Part shown: in pieces, positions 17,049 through 26,040 of the stretch
How the letters are laid out: each line of letters begins with the position of its first letter
Position numbering within the stretch: the first letter of the stretch is position 1
Assembly: GCF_025950525.1 (NCBI RefSeq)
Contig: NZ_JAPDGS010000001.1
Coordinates: 682,001-746,000 of the forward strand
DNA length: 64,000 bases
Source of the DNA: Stagnihabitans lacustris
GTDB taxonomy: Bacteria; Pseudomonadota; Alphaproteobacteria; Rhodobacterales; Rhodobacteraceae
Direction of reading: 5' to 3'
Program-made: the position numbers and the translations under genes
Notes under the pieces: generated by a model
Databases searched by the model: none
Told to the model about the DNA's origin: nothing
The model's input: only the letters and a program-made list of their open reading frames with translations

Positions 17049-18398
17049 TCAGGACCCTTTCTTGGCGGCTTTCAGCGCCCGCAGTTTCTCCATCAACCGG
17101 ACGGCAAGGCCCGGCTTGTTCACCTGCTTGGCGCGGCCCACGGCCAGGGCGCCTGCGGGCACGTTTTCGGTGATGACCGAGCCCGAAGCCGTCAACGCAT
17201 GGTCGCCCACCGTGACCGGCGCGACCAGCATCGTATCCGATCCGATGAAGGCGTTCTTGCCGATCGTGGTGCGGTGCTTCATCACGCCATCGTAATTGCA
17301 GGTGACGGTGCCCGCGCCGATATTGGTGAATTCGCCGACATGGGCATCGCCCAGATAGGTCAGGTGGCCGACCTTGACGCCCTCGTCCAGGACCGCGTTC
17401 TTGATCTCGACGAAATTGCCGACATGGACATCCTCGGCCAGTTCCGCGCCGGGGCGCAGGCGGGCAAAGGGGCCGACCGTGGCCCCGCGAGAGATATGGC
17501 AGCCCTCCAGGTGGCAAAAGCCCTTGATCTCGGCGCCGGTTTCGATGGTGACGCCCGGGCCAAAGATCACGGCCGGGCCCACGGTGGCATCGCGGCCGAT
17601 ATAGGTGTCGCGGGCGAAAAAGGTGGTCTCGGGCGAGATCAGGGTGACGCCCTCTTCCATCATCTCGGCGCGCTTGTGCGTCTGAAACGCGGCCTCGGCG
17701 GCGGCCAGTTGCGCCCGGGTGTTGATCCCCAGCGTTTCGGCCTCGGGGCAGGTGACAAAGCCCACCGTCAGCCCCTCGGCCCGGGCCGCGTCGATGATGT
17801 CGGTGAGGTAATATTCGCTGACATTGGCGCGCAGGGGGACGGCGCGGGCCAGCCGGAGCAGCGTTTGCGTCGCCCCCGCCACCACGCCCGAGTTGCACAG
17901 CGTGATCTGGCGCTCTGCCTCGGTGGCCTGTTTTTCCTCGACAATGGCAAGGAGGTTGGCGCCTTCGGTCACAAAGCGGCCATAGCCCGTCGGATCAGCG
18001 GCCTGAAAGCCAAGGAAGATGATGTCATGGGACGCGCGGGCCTCCAGCATGGCTTGCAGCGTTTCGGGGCGCACAAAGGGCGTGTCGCCGTAAAGCACCA
18101 GCGCCTCGCCCGCGGCATCCGACAACAGCGGCGCGGTCACGGCGACGGCATGGGCGGTGCCCTGGGGCGGGTCTTGCAGGGCGGTGACGATGTCGGGGTC
18201 GAAGTCATGGGCGGCCTTGGCCACCAGGTCCGCGCCATGACCGGTGACAACCACGATGCGCGCGGGCTGTAGCGCCTGGCCCGCGGCCAGCGCATGATGC
18301 AACAGCGGCACGGCGGCCAGGGGATGCAGGACCTTGGGCAGGTCGGAATTCATGCGGCTGCCCATGCCGGCGGCCAGAACGATGAGCGAAAGTTCCAT
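17049..18398 (-). CDS. glmU: Bifunctional UDP-GlcNAc pyrophosphorylase / GlcN-1-P N-acetyltransferase
   Basis: 449 residues. Acetylates glucosamine-1-phosphate and then uridylylates it to give UDP-GlcNAc. The N-terminal nucleotidyltransferase has 'LAAGMGSRMNSDLPKVLHPL' at about residues 7-26 and 'LYGDTPF' (metal-binding Asp). The C-terminal left-handed beta-helix shows hexapeptide repeats, e.g. 'GRDATVGPAVIFGPGVTIE' and 'IGAGTVTCNYDGVMKHRT'. The start MELSLIVLAAG (18398) was chosen over a 47-codon upstream extension, which translates intergenic tandem repeats. It heads the glmU-glmS unit. Confidence 0.97.
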   Translation of the reverse strand: MELSLIVLAAGMGSRMNSDLPKVLHPLAAVPLLHHALAAGQALQPARIVVVTGHGADLVAKAAHDFDPDIVTALQDPPQGTAHAVAVTAPLLSDAAGEALVLYGDTPFVRPETLQAMLEARASHDIIFLGFQAADPTGYGRFVTEGANLLAIVEEKQATEAERQITLCNSGVVAGATQTLLRLARAVPLRANVSEYYLTDIIDAARAEGLTVGFVTCPEAETLGINTRAQLAAAEAAFQTHKRAEMMEEGVTLISPETTFFARDTYIGRDATVGPAVIFGPGVTIETGAEIKGFCHLEGCHISRGATVGPFARLRPGAELAEDVHVGNFVEIKNAVLDEGVKVGHLTYLGDAHVGEFTNIGAGTVTCNYDGVMKHRTTIGKNAFIGSDTMLVAPVTVGDHALTASGSVITENVPAGALAVGRAKQVNKPGLAVRLMEKLRALKAAKKGS

Positions 18399-18480
18399 CT
18401 GCCTCTTTCCTTTGTTTTGCCGCCGTTCTAACCGGGCAGGGGGCAGGGGCCAAGGGGGCTTGGCCTCACGCGATGTTACA

Positions 18481-18549
18481 GAAGGGGGCGCTGCCCGGCT
18501 GCAAGTCAAGAAGGGGGGCGCTGCCCGGCTGCAAGTCAAGAAGGGGGGC
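18481..18549. repeat. 30-bp tandem repeat between glmU and gph
   Basis: 18481-18510 and 18511-18540 match at all but one or two of 30 positions (core GGGGGCGCTGCCCGGCTGCA), and a third partial copy runs to about 18549 before changing into the GC-rich flank of the dispersed element. Each unit contains a small hairpin. It sits in the divergent promoter region of glmU and gph. Confidence 0.95.
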
Positions 18550-18574
18550 TCTGCCCCCCGGCCTGCGGCCTCCC

Positions 18575-18600
18575 CCGGAGTATTTGGGTCAGTATGAAAG
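18575..18600 (+). repeat. Dispersed element, copy E
   Basis: Plus-strand copy CCGGAGTATTTGGGTCAGTA then TGAAAG, 25 bases upstream of the gph start. It lies in the glmU/gph divergent spacer, so it may be part of a 5' leader. Confidence 0.92.
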
Positions 18601-18625
18601 GCAAAGCGGCGATGAGGACGGCAGG

Positions 18626-19279
18626 ATGAGGACTGTGGTGTTCGATCTGGACGGGACCCTGGCGGACACGTCAGAGGACCTGTTGGCCGCGGCCAATGCC
18701 TGTTTCACGGGGCTGGGGTTTGGGGCGCCTTTGGGGGCCGCGGATGCGCTGACGGCCTTTGCCGGCGGGCGGGCCATGCTGCGGCTGGGCTATGAACGGC
18801 TGGGGGTGGCGGGGGATGTCGATGGGCAATACCCCGTTTTGCTCGCGCATTACGCCGAAGGGTTGGACCGGGCGACGCGGTTGTACCCCGGTGCGGTGGC
18901 GGCGGTCACGACCTTGCGCGCGGCGGGCTTTGCCACCGCGATCTGCACCAATAAGCCTGAGGCTCTGGCGGTGGAACTGGTGCGGCGGCTGGGGGTTGGC
19001 GACCTGTTCGGCGCGCTGGTGGGGGCGGATACGCTGCCCGTCCGCAAGCCCGATCCGCTGCCCTATGTGCAAGCGGTCCTGCGGGCCGGGGGCGATCCGC
19101 AGCGCTCGCTTCTGGTTGGCGACACCGTGACCGACCGCGATACGGCGCGGGCGGCGGGGGTGCCGGTGGTCTTGGTGAGCTTTGGTCCCGAGGGGCCGGG
19201 CGTGGCGCGGCTGTCCCCCGACGCCCTGCTGGAGCGTTATGAGGACCTGCCGGCCCTTGCAGACCGGCTGATTTCCTGA
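18626..19279 (+). CDS. gph: HAD-family phosphoglycolate phosphatase
   Basis: 217 residues. HAD phosphatase motifs are complete: motif I 'FDLDGTLADT' (residues 5-14, nucleophile D6), motif II in 'ICTNKPEALA', motif III lysine in 'LPVRKPDPLP' and motif IV 'LVGDTVTDRDTARAAG'. This layout is typical of Gph, which hydrolyses 2-phosphoglycolate from DNA repair or photorespiration; related HADs with other substrates cannot be excluded. The ATG at 18626 follows GGACGGCAGG; the open frame upstream is repeat sequence (PEYLGQYER). An MFS gene follows after 37 bp. Confidence 0.88.
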   Translation: MRTVVFDLDGTLADTSEDLLAAANACFTGLGFGAPLGAADALTAFAGGRAMLRLGYERLGVAGDVDGQYPVLLAHYAEGLDRATRLYPGAVAAVTTLRAAGFATAICTNKPEALAVELVRRLGVGDLFGALVGADTLPVRKPDPLPYVQAVLRAGGDPQRSLLVGDTVTDRDTARAAGVPVVLVSFGPEGPGVARLSPDALLERYEDLPALADRLIS

Positions 19280-19316
19280 GACAAAAGCGGAACATTTACC
19301 AGGATTGGGTACCTTC

Positions 19317-20543
19317 ATGTCCGACGCAAAGGCGCCGATCAACAAGGCTTTCGTTTTCGTGCTGATCACGGTGCTGCTGGACATGGTGGGCTTTGGCATC
19401 ATCATCCCCGTTCTGCCGCAACTGATCGAGACGGTGGGCCATGTCGATCTGGCCCATGCCGCGGTGATCGGCGGCTGGATGGCTGCGGCCTATTCCATCG
19501 CGCAATTCCTGTTCGGGCCCTTGATGGGCAACCTGTCGGACCGCTTCGGGCGCAGGCCCTTGTTGCTGATCGCGGTCTTTGGGCTGGGGGTCGATTTCCT
19601 GATGCAGGCCCTGGCGCCGAACCTCGCCTGGCTTTTCGCCGGGCGCGTGCTGGCGGGGATCTGCGGCGCCTCCTGGATCATCGCAAATGCCTTCGTGGCC
19701 GACATTTCCGCCCCCGAGGACCGGGCGCGGCTTTACGGCATCATGGGGGCGGCCTTTGGCCTGGGGTTCATCATCGGGCCGGCGATCGGCGGGCTGTTGG
19801 GCACCTTTGGCCCGCGGGTGCCGTTTTACGTGGCGGCGGCTGTTTCGGTGGTGAACCTGATCTTCGGCTGGTTCATCCTGCCCGAAACGCTCGCCCCGCA
19901 AAACCGCCGCCCCTTTGAATGGTCCCGCGCCAATCCTTTTGGTGCCTTTCGCATCTTTGCCAGCTACAAGGGCGTGCTGCCGATGTGCCTGGTGCTGGCG
20001 ATGTTCTTCTTTTTCACCTCGGTCTATCCGGCGCTTTGGCCGTTTTGGTCCAAGGCGCGGTTTGGCTGGTCCGAAGCCATGGTGGGGCTGACGCTGGCCA
20101 TGTTCGGCGTGGTGATGGCGGGGTTCCAAGGCGGCCTGTCCGGCGGCTTTGTCCGCTGGTTCGGCGAGCGCAAGACGGTGGCCATCGGGCTGTTGTGCGC
20201 GGCTGTGGCGGCCTTTGGCTATGGCGTCGTCTGGTCGCTGCCCCTGGTCTTTGTGCTGATGTTCGTCCATGGGCCCGAGGGCTTTGTCCATCCGATGCTG
20301 ACCGCACTGATGTCGAAAAACGTGCCGGAAAACGCGCAAGGCGAGCTGCAGGGCGGGCTTTCGGCCATCATGAACATCGCCATGATGTTGGGCACGGTGT
20401 TTTACGCCCAGCTTTTCGGCTATTTCATGAGTGAATCCGCGCCCTTTCAATCGCCCAATGTCGCCTTCTTTGTGGCGGGGGCGGGGATGGTTGGCGCCTT
20501 GGCGGTGTTCCTTTGGCTGATCGGCCATGAGCGGGAGGCGTGA
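19317..20543 (+). CDS. MFS transporter, TetA-like (DHA1 family)
   Basis: About 408 residues with 12 hydrophobic segments. The DHA1/Tet signature between helices 2 and 3, 'GNLSDRFGRRPLLLIAVFGL', is present, as are 'LDMVGFGIIIPVLPQLIE' in helix 1 and the helix-5 motif C-like 'GLGFIIGPAIGGLLG'. These proteins are proton antiporters that export drugs or metabolites; TetA identity is not proven. A TTG at 19305 (closer to the AGGA at 19301) is an alternative start. The downstream aminotransferase starts at or just before its stop codon, so the two are in one operon. Confidence 0.9.
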   Translation: MSDAKAPINKAFVFVLITVLLDMVGFGIIIPVLPQLIETVGHVDLAHAAVIGGWMAAAYSIAQFLFGPLMGNLSDRFGRRPLLLIAVFGLGVDFLMQALAPNLAWLFAGRVLAGICGASWIIANAFVADISAPEDRARLYGIMGAAFGLGFIIGPAIGGLLGTFGPRVPFYVAAAVSVVNLIFGWFILPETLAPQNRRPFEWSRANPFGAFRIFASYKGVLPMCLVLAMFFFFTSVYPALWPFWSKARFGWSEAMVGLTLAMFGVVMAGFQGGLSGGFVRWFGERKTVAIGLLCAAVAAFGYGVVWSLPLVFVLMFVHGPEGFVHPMLTALMSKNVPENAQGELQGGLSAIMNIAMMLGTVFYAQLFGYFMSESAPFQSPNVAFFVAGAGMVGALAVFLWLIGHEREA

Positions 20544-20544
20544 C

Positions 20545-21768
20545 GTGGAAATCTTTGCCGGCAACTTCACCCAACAGGAACCCATCCCCGAAGAGGGGAT
20601 CGAAGCGGCTCTGCGCGTCCTGCGCCACGGGCGGCTTCACCGCTATAACGAGGCCGCCGGAGAGGTCGCCGAGGCCGCTTTGCTGGAGGAGGAATTCGCC
20701 AGCATGACCGGGGCGAAATATGCCCTGGCCGTGGCCTCGGGCGGCTATGCGCTGGGGTGCGCCTTGCGCGCCTTGGGGATGGCGCATGGCGAAAGGGTGC
20801 TGACCAATGCCTTCACGCTGGCGCCTGTGCCGGGGGCGATTGCGGCGGCGGGCGGCGTTCCGGTCTTTGTCGACGTGACCGAGGATCTGGTGATCGACCT
20901 TGACGACCTTGCGGCCAAGGCTGCGGGGTGCCGCCTGCTGATGCTGTCGCATATGCGCGGGCATCTGGTGGACATGGACCGGCTGATGGCTTTGTGCGAC
21001 CGGCTGGGGATCTTGGTGATCGAGGATTGCGCGCATACGATGGGGGCAACCTGGCGCGGGGTGGCCTCGGGGCGGCATGGGGTCATGGCCTGCTATTCGA
21101 TGCAGACCTACAAGCATATCAATTCGGGCGAGGGCGGGTTTCTGGTGTCCGATGACGCTGCGGCGATGGCCCGCGCGGTGCTGTTGTCGGGCAGTTACAT
21201 GCTTTACGGCAAGCATCGGGCCGCCCCCCCGCCCGAGGCGTTCGAGGCCGCGCGGATGGTCACGCCCAATGTCTCGGGCCGGATGGACAACCTGCGCGCC
21301 GCGATCCTGCGGCCTCAGCTTCGGGCCTTGCCCGAGCGGGTGGCGCGGTGGGGCGCGCTTTACCGCGCTCTGGAGGCGGGGCTTCCGGCGGTGCCGGGGA
21401 TCACGCTGATCCATCGCCCGGCCGAGGAGGTCTTTGTGGGAAGCTCGTTCCAGTTCCGGCTGGCGGATTGGAGCCCGGCGCGCATCGGGCTTTACCTGTC
21501 GCGCTGTTTGGCGCGCGGGGTCGAGCTGAAATGGTTTGGCGCGGAGAAGCCCGCGGCCTTCACCTCGCGCTATGACCATTGGGAATATGCGCCGAAACAA
21601 AGCCTGCCGCAGACCGACCGCATATTGGCGGGGCTGATCGACCTGCGCTTGCCCCTGACCTTCACGCCCGAGGATTGCGCCCAGATCGCCCGCATCCTGA
21701 AGGCCGAGGCTTTGACGGTCGGCCAAGCTGCGGAACCCGAAGCGGTCGTGGCACCCGTGATCCAATAG
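20545..21768 (+). CDS. DegT/DnrJ/EryC1/StrS family PLP-dependent aminotransferase
   Basis: About 407 residues of the sugar-aminotransferase family. The PLP lysine lies in 'MQTYKHINSGEGGFLVS' and the cofactor Asp in 'VIEDCAHTMGATWRG'. The N-terminal 'VASGGYALGCALRALGM' is the phosphate-binding region. Such enzymes usually aminate UDP- or dTDP-keto sugars, but no sugar nucleotide genes are near, so the substrate is open. GTG at 20545 was chosen because GGGAGG lies 6-7 bases before it; an in-frame ATG at 20527 inside the MFS gene is the alternative. Confidence 0.85.
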   Translation: MEIFAGNFTQQEPIPEEGIEAALRVLRHGRLHRYNEAAGEVAEAALLEEEFASMTGAKYALAVASGGYALGCALRALGMAHGERVLTNAFTLAPVPGAIAAAGGVPVFVDVTEDLVIDLDDLAAKAAGCRLLMLSHMRGHLVDMDRLMALCDRLGILVIEDCAHTMGATWRGVASGRHGVMACYSMQTYKHINSGEGGFLVSDDAAAMARAVLLSGSYMLYGKHRAAPPPEAFEAARMVTPNVSGRMDNLRAAILRPQLRALPERVARWGALYRALEAGLPAVPGITLIHRPAEEVFVGSSFQFRLADWSPARIGLYLSRCLARGVELKWFGAEKPAAFTSRYDHWEYAPKQSLPQTDRILAGLIDLRLPLTFTPEDCAQIARILKAEALTVGQAAEPEAVVAPVIQ

Positions 21769-21837
21769 CGCGGCTGCGCCGCAAGCCTATATGTCGCCTG
21801 CAGGCTGCGCCCTCCGGCTCCGCGGTGCGCTCCGCGC

Positions 21838-21905
21838 GGGGATATTTGGAAAAAGATGAAAAGGCAAAGCGCTGCTCTTTCCTTTCATCTTTTCGAAAAT
21901 ATCCC
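21838..21905. repeat. Inverted pair of dispersed elements, copies F (+) and G (-)
   Basis: Copy F, 21838-21863, reads GGGGATATTTGGAAAAAGAT then GAAAAG on the plus strand; copy G, 21881-21905, is nearly its reverse complement (CTTTCATCTTTTCGAAAATA then TCCC). They pair into a ~25-bp stem with a 17-base loop between the convergent aminotransferase and dcd genes. This is a sequence variant (AAAAAGATGAAA instead of GTCAGTATGAAA). GC-rich palindromic stretches flank both sides. Confidence 0.9.
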
Positions 21906-21973
21906 GGGGGAGAGGCCGAAGGCCTCGGGGGCAGCGCCCCCCTTATGCAAAGCCTTGGGGGACCTCCACTGGA

Positions 21974-23047
21974 TTACAGGCGGAACTGTTTGGCCAGCTT
22001 CAACCCCTGACCCTGATAGTTCGACGCGATCCCCTGGCCGTAAAGCGTTGCAGGGCGCTCGGACATGCGTTCATAGACCAGGCGGCCGACGACCTGGCCA
22101 TGTTCCAGCACAAAGGGCGCCTCGTGGCAGCGCACCTCCAGCACGCCGCGGGACCCCGCACCGCCCGCCGCGCTGTGCCCGAAGCCCGGGTCAAAGAAGC
22201 CCGCGTAATGCACGCGGAATTCGCCCACCATGGCCAGATAGGGCGCCATCTCGGCGGCGTAGTCGGGGGGGATCGTCACCGCCTCACGGCTGACCAGGAT
22301 GTAAAAGGCGCCGGGGTCGAGGATGATTTGCGCCTGATCGGTGCGCACCTCTTCCCAGAAGTCGCGGGCGGGATAGTGGCTGATGCGGTCCAGGTCGACG
22401 ACGCCGGTATGGGGTTTGGCGCGGTAGCCCACCAGTCCGCCGGGCAAGGCCAGATCGACCGAAAAGCCCAGACCCTCAGAGATCAGCGCCTCGCCGCTGA
22501 CCAGGGGTTCTGCGGCATGAAGCGCGCGCAGGTCCGCATCCGACAGCACCGCCTGGCCGTCGCGAAAGCGGATCTGGTTCAGGCGTTGCCCGGGACGGAC
22601 CAGGACGGAAAAGCTGCGTGGGCAGACCTCGGCATAAAGCGGGCCGTCGTAACCCTCGGGGATGCGGTCGAATTCCACCCCGCCATCGGTGATCACCCGG
22701 GTCAGTAGATCCAGCCGCCCGGTCGAGCTTTTGGCATTGGCCACGGCCGACAGGCCCGGCGGCAGGGTCAGACGCTCCATCAGCGGGATCAGGTAGACGC
22801 AGTTCTTTTCCAAGACCGCGCCCGGGCCAAGGTCAATCTCGTGCATGGTAAAGGCCGCCAGCCGGTCGGCCACGAGGCGCCCGGCGCCGGCCAGAAACGA
22901 GGCGCGCACCCGGTAGGCCTTGGTGCCCAGCCGCAGGTCCAGGCTGGCGGGCTGCACCTGGCCCGGGGCAAATTCCGTGTCCGCCGCGATCACGCCGCGC
23001 GCGATCAGGGCCTCTAGGGCTTGGGCAGGCAGAACACCGGTCATCAT
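21974..23047 (-). CDS. dcd: dCTP deaminase (2'-deoxycytidine 5'-triphosphate deaminase), long form
   Basis: 357 residues, about twice the length of the E. coli enzyme. It appears to be two trimeric dUTPase/Dcd-like barrels in tandem, a form I associate with alphaproteobacteria. The first half shows 'VQPASLDLRLGTKAYRVRAS' and 'ANAKSSTGRLDLLTRVITDG'; the second shows 'GFFDPGFGHSAAGGAGSRGV' and 'LEVRCHEAPFVLEHGQVVG'. It deaminates dCTP to dUTP for thymidylate synthesis. Two ATGs (23047 and 23044) are adjacent. Downstream of the tRNA-Pro gene but separated from it by a terminator. Confidence 0.92.
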   Translation of the reverse strand: MMTGVLPAQALEALIARGVIAADTEFAPGQVQPASLDLRLGTKAYRVRASFLAGAGRLVADRLAAFTMHEIDLGPGAVLEKNCVYLIPLMERLTLPPGLSAVANAKSSTGRLDLLTRVITDGGVEFDRIPEGYDGPLYAEVCPRSFSVLVRPGQRLNQIRFRDGQAVLSDADLRALHAAEPLVSGEALISEGLGFSVDLALPGGLVGYRAKPHTGVVDLDRISHYPARDFWEEVRTDQAQIILDPGAFYILVSREAVTIPPDYAAEMAPYLAMVGEFRVHYAGFFDPGFGHSAAGGAGSRGVLEVRCHEAPFVLEHGQVVGRLVYERMSERPATLYGQGIASNYQGQGLKLAKQFRL

Positions 23048-23082
23048 GGGCCCCTTTTGGTCACAGGCTTGAAGTCAAAAAG

Positions 23083-23119
23083 AAACCGCCCGACTGGTTT
23101 CCCAGCGGGCGGTTTTTTT
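23083..23119 (-). terminator. Intrinsic terminator of tRNA-Pro
   Basis: AAACCGCCCG (23083-23092) pairs with CGGGCGGTTT (23106-23115). On the minus strand the hairpin is followed by TTTCTTTTT, ending the tRNA-Pro transcript; on the plus strand seven Ts follow, so it may work in both directions. Confidence 0.9.
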
Positions 23120-23124
23120 CATGG

Positions 23125-23199
23125 TCGGGCCGGAGAGATTCGAACTCTCGACCTCCCGCCCCCCAGACGGACGCGCTAACCAGGCTGCGCTACGGCCCG
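23125..23199 (-). tRNA. tRNA-Pro, anticodon GGG
   Basis: Reading the minus strand: acceptor arm CGGGCCG pairs with CGGCCCG, discriminator base A, no encoded CCA. D-arm is GCGC-AGCCTGGTTA-GCGC, the anticodon arm TCCGT-CTGGGGG-GCGGG gives loop bases 34-36 GGG, variable loop AGGTC, and the T-arm is GAGAG-TTCGAAT-CTCTC. All four stems pair, with G-U at the ends of the anticodon stem. 75 nucleotides. It is followed by a strong intrinsic terminator and lies between the MerR-type gene and dcd. Confidence 0.96.
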
Positions 23200-23265
23200 A
23201 CGATGTGCAGGCTTCATAACAATATTCCGGGCAGGGGCAAGGGCGAATTTGCACTTTTCTGCAGT

Positions 23266-24621
23266 CTATTCGCCGGGGGCGCGGCGGTGGCGGGCGGCGG
23301 CCTCGACCATCTGGGCGTGCAAGAGCCCAAGCCGGGCCTGCAGATCGGCCAGAGCAAAGAGCGGGTCAGGGTCCATCTGGGACAGGCGGCGCAGGCGCGG
23401 GGTCAGGCCTGCAAGGGCGGGGACCTGCGGGGGCGGATCGGACAGGGCCAGCGGGTCGGCGAAAGAGAGGTCCTCGGGGCCATCCTGGGGGGCCTCTTCC
23501 GGCACGTCTTGCGGGCTTTCTTCGGGCAGGTCCTGCGGGTCTTCTTCGGGCTGTGGTTCGGGGTCGGCATCGGGTTGGTGGAAGGGCTCGTCTTCGCCCC
23601 CGTCTTCTGCCGAATCACTGGCGGCAAAGGCGAGGACCTTGGCCCCCTGGTCGCCCTGCGCAAACCGATCTTGCGCAAACCGATCTTCCGCAAACGCATC
23701 CTCTGCGGACAGGTCATGCGCCGGATCGTCGCTGTCGACGAAGACATGGGGCGCTTCGTCGATGGGCTCAAGCAGGTCGTGCGGCGCTTCGTTGGCCCCG
23801 TCGGTGTGCAGGTCGAAGAGCGAGGGTTGGGCCGGGGCGGGGCGCTTTGGCCGGGCCTCGGGCGCCACGAACCCCACGGGCGGCGCAGGGGCGGCGGGCT
23901 CGGCGCCGCCGGAAAAGGCGATGAAGCCACCCTCGCCATCGCGGGGCACATCAAGGTCCAGACCAAAGCCGCCAAAGCCGGTGATGGCGGGGGAAAAGCT
24001 GGGTGCGGGCTCTTCCTCGGGCAGATCGTCGCGAATCGCGGCAAGGAGGTCGGCGGCGTCGGGCAGAGCGGCTTTGGTGGCCTCTGTCTGCAGACCCTCG
24101 CCCTCTTGCGTATCGCCGTCTTGTGCTTCGGAGCCGATCGCCGCCGCGTCCAGGAAGCCTTCTTCCAAGGGCGGCAGCAGCACCCCCACATCTGGCGGCA
24201 AAGCGTCGTCTGGCTCGGCAAGCGGGGGCAGATCAGCGGGCTCAGGCTCGGGCGGGGCTGCGGGGCGCAGGGCCACGACCTCGGCCGGGGCACGCGCGGG
24301 GGGCAGCAGATCGGTCAGCGCCTCGGGCTCGGGCAGGGGCTCGCCGTTCAGTTCGGCGCCCAGTTCGGCCACATGGCGCACACCCTGATCGCGCAGGATC
24401 TTTTGCACGCCGCGAATCGTCATGCCATCGGTGTGCAAAAGCCGCCGGATGCCCGCCAGCAGCGCCACATCCGAGGGCCGGTAATAGCGCCGCCCACCGG
24501 CACCCTTGACGGGTTTCACCTGCGGAAAGCGCGTCTCCCAGAAACGCAGGACATGGGACGGGGTTTCAAGATAATCCGCCACCTCGGAGATGGTGCGGAA
24601 TGCGTCCGGCGCCTTGTCCAT
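23266..24621 (-). CDS. MerR-family transcriptional regulator with long acidic tail
   Basis: 451 residues. The first ~85 residues are a MerR winged helix ('[20 protein letters not shown]' then '[20 protein letters not shown]' and '[19 protein letters not shown]'). No cysteine-rich metal site or dimer coiled coil of classical MerR proteins follows; instead a ~330-residue Pro/Glu/Asp/Ala-rich, low-complexity region precedes a short helical C-terminus ('[20 protein letters not shown]'). The tail contains repeats such as [10 protein letters not shown], encoded by three 15-bp units at 23657-23701. It lies next to ihfA, a usual place for it in Rhodobacteraceae; its targets are unknown. Confidence 0.9.
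   Translation of the reverse strand: MDKAPDAFRTISEVADYLETPSHVLRFWETRFPQVKPVKGAGGRRYYRPSDVALLAGIRRLLHTDGMTIRGVQKILRDQGVRHVAELGAELNGEPLPEPEALTDLLPPARAPAEVVALRPAAPPEPEPADLPPLAEPDDALPPDVGVLLPPLEEGFLDAAAIGSEAQDGDTQEGEGLQTEATKAALPDAADLLAAIRDDLPEEEPAPSFSPAITGFGGFGLDLDVPRDGEGGFIAFSGGAEPAAPAPPVGFVAPEARPKRPAPAQPSLFDLHTDGANEAPHDLLEPIDEAPHVFVDSDDPAHDLSAEDAFAEDRFAQDRFAQGDQGAKVLAFAASDSAEDGGEDEPFHQPDADPEPQPEEDPQDLPEESPQDVPEEAPQDGPEDLSFADPLALSDPPPQVPALAGLTPRLRRLSQMDPDPLFALADLQARLGLLHAQMVEAAARHRRAPGE
23657..23701. repeat. Three 15-bp tandem repeats inside the MerR acidic tail
   Basis: Units 23657-23671 and 23672-23686 are identical (TGCGCAAACCGATCT) and 23687-23701 is a diverged third copy. They encode the repeated (A/Q)DRFA-type pentapeptide on the minus strand, inside the disordered part of the regulator. 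Confidence 0.93.
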
Positions 24622-24638
24622 GGCCCTGCCTTACTTGT

Positions 24639-24938
24639 TCACTCGGTGCCGCCCGACACGCGATCTTTCATCAGATGCGAGGGCCGGAAGGTCAGAACCC
24701 GGCGCGGCGAGATCGGAACCTCGTCGCCGGTCTTGGGGTTGCGGCCGACGCGGGCCGATTTCTCGCGCAGCGAAAAGGTGCCGAAGGAGGAGATCTTCAC
24801 CGTCTCACCGGCGGCCAGCGCGTCCGAGACATGTTGCAGCACCGATTCCACAAGGCTTGCGGATTCGTTGCGCGAAAGGCCAACCTCACGAAACACCGAT
24901 TCCGCCAGGTCCATCCGCGTAAGTGTCTTCTCCGTCAT
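24639..24938 (-). CDS. ihfA: Integration host factor subunit alpha
   Basis: 99 residues of the HU/IHF DNA-bending family. '[20 protein letters not shown]' is the N-terminal dimer region, '[20 protein letters not shown]' the body, and '[20 protein letters not shown]' the beta-arm with the intercalating proline. The start [10 protein letters not shown] (24938) is the usual IhfA N-terminus; the frame extends 21 codons upstream into spacer. IHF bends DNA at specific sites in recombination, replication and transcription. It sits between fabH and the MerR gene on the same strand. Confidence 0.95.
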   Translation of the reverse strand: MTEKTLTRMDLAESVFREVGLSRNESASLVESVLQHVSDALAAGETVKISSFGTFSLREKSARVGRNPKTGDEVPISPRRVLTFRPSHLMKDRVSGGTE

Positions 24939-25071
24939 CAAGAGTCCCCCCAAAGGATTTTCCCCATGATTGCGGCGGTTCAAATTGCGAGTCAATAACA
25001 ATGGCTTGGATGGCGTCTTTCAGACGCTTTGGGCGGCCCGGAAATGGATAATCCCCGGGAAAAGCCCCAGA

Positions 25072-26040
25072 TTACCAGCGCAGGACGACCGAACCCCAGG
25101 CCAGACCGCCGCCAATCGCCTCGGTGACAAGCAGGTCGCCCGGCTTGATCTGGCCGCGCTTGACGCCCACCGACAGCGCCAGGGGAATCGATGCGGCCGA
25201 GGTGTTGCCGTGGTCCTGCACCGTCACAACCACCTGATCCATCGGCAGCTGCATCTTTTTCGCCGTGCCTTCGATGATGCGGATATTGGCCTGATGCGGC
25301 ACGATCCAATCGACATCCCCCGCCGTCAGCCCGGCCTTTTCCAAGGCGGCATGGGCGGTGGAGGCCAGCTTTTCGACCGCGTGCCGAAAGACCTCTTTGC
25401 CCTGCATCCGCAGGTGGCCCGTGGTCCCCGTGCTGACGCCGCCATCGACGTAAAGCAGGTCCTTGAACTGGCCATCCGAATGAAGATCGGCCGACAGGAT
25501 GCCACGGTCGGCCGAGGTCCCGGTGCCCTCCTGGGCCTCCAGCACCAAAGCGCCCGCGCCGTCACCGAAAAGGACACAGGTCGTGCGGTCTTTCCAGTCC
25601 ATCAGCCGGGAAAAGGTCTCGGCGCCGATGACCAGCACCCGCCGCGCCTGACCCGCCAGAATCAGCGCATTGGCCGTGGTCAGGGCAAAGACGAAACCGG
25701 CGCAGACCGCCTGAACGTCAAAGGCAAAGCCGCCGGCGCCGATCTTGGCCTGGATCATGGTTGCGGCAGACGGGAATGTCAGATCGGCGGTCGAGGTCGC
25801 CAGGATCACCGCGTCGATGTCGCTGGCCTGCAGCCCGGCATGGGCCAAGGCGGCCCGCGCGGCATGGGCGCCAAGGTCAGAGGTCATCTCGCCCTCGGCC
25901 GCGAAATGGCGGCGTTCGATGCCAGAGCGCGACTTGATCCATTCGTCGGTGGTTTCCACCAAGGCCTCAAGTTCGGAATTGGGCACGACACGCGCGGGCA
26001 GATAATGGCCCACACCAATCACCACGGCGCGCAATGTCAT
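25072..26040 (-). CDS. fabH: Beta-ketoacyl-ACP synthase III
   Basis: 322 residues. Condenses acetyl-CoA with malonyl-ACP to start fatty-acid synthesis. The catalytic triad is visible: C113 ('[13 protein letters not shown]'), His in '[10 protein letters not shown]' and Asn in '[14 protein letters not shown]'. The protein ends with the family-typical '[19 protein letters not shown]'. ATG at 26040 overlaps the plsX stop codon (ATGA). The much longer upstream frame runs antisense-like through plsX in another phase and is not used. Part of the rpmF-plsX-fabH-ihfA cluster. Confidence 0.97.
   Translation of the reverse strand: MTLRAVVIGVGHYLPARVVPNSELEALVETTDEWIKSRSGIERRHFAAEGEMTSDLGAHAARAALAHAGLQASDIDAVILATSTADLTFPSAATMIQAKIGAGGFAFDVQAVCAGFVFALTTANALILAGQARRVLVIGAETFSRLMDWKDRTTCVLFGDGAGALVLEAQEGTGTSADRGILSADLHSDGQFKDLLYVDGGVSTGTTGHLRMQGKEVFRHAVEKLASTAHAALEKAGLTAGDVDWIVPHQANIRIIEGTAKKMQLPMDQVVVTVQDHGNTSAASIPLALSVGVKRGQIKPGDLLVTEAIGGGLAWGSVVLRW

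Noticed and set aside
19317..20543. Tetracycline resistance gene
   Set aside because: It has general DHA1 signatures, but similarity to TetA cannot be separated by eye from other exporters, and no TetR-type gene is divergent from it.
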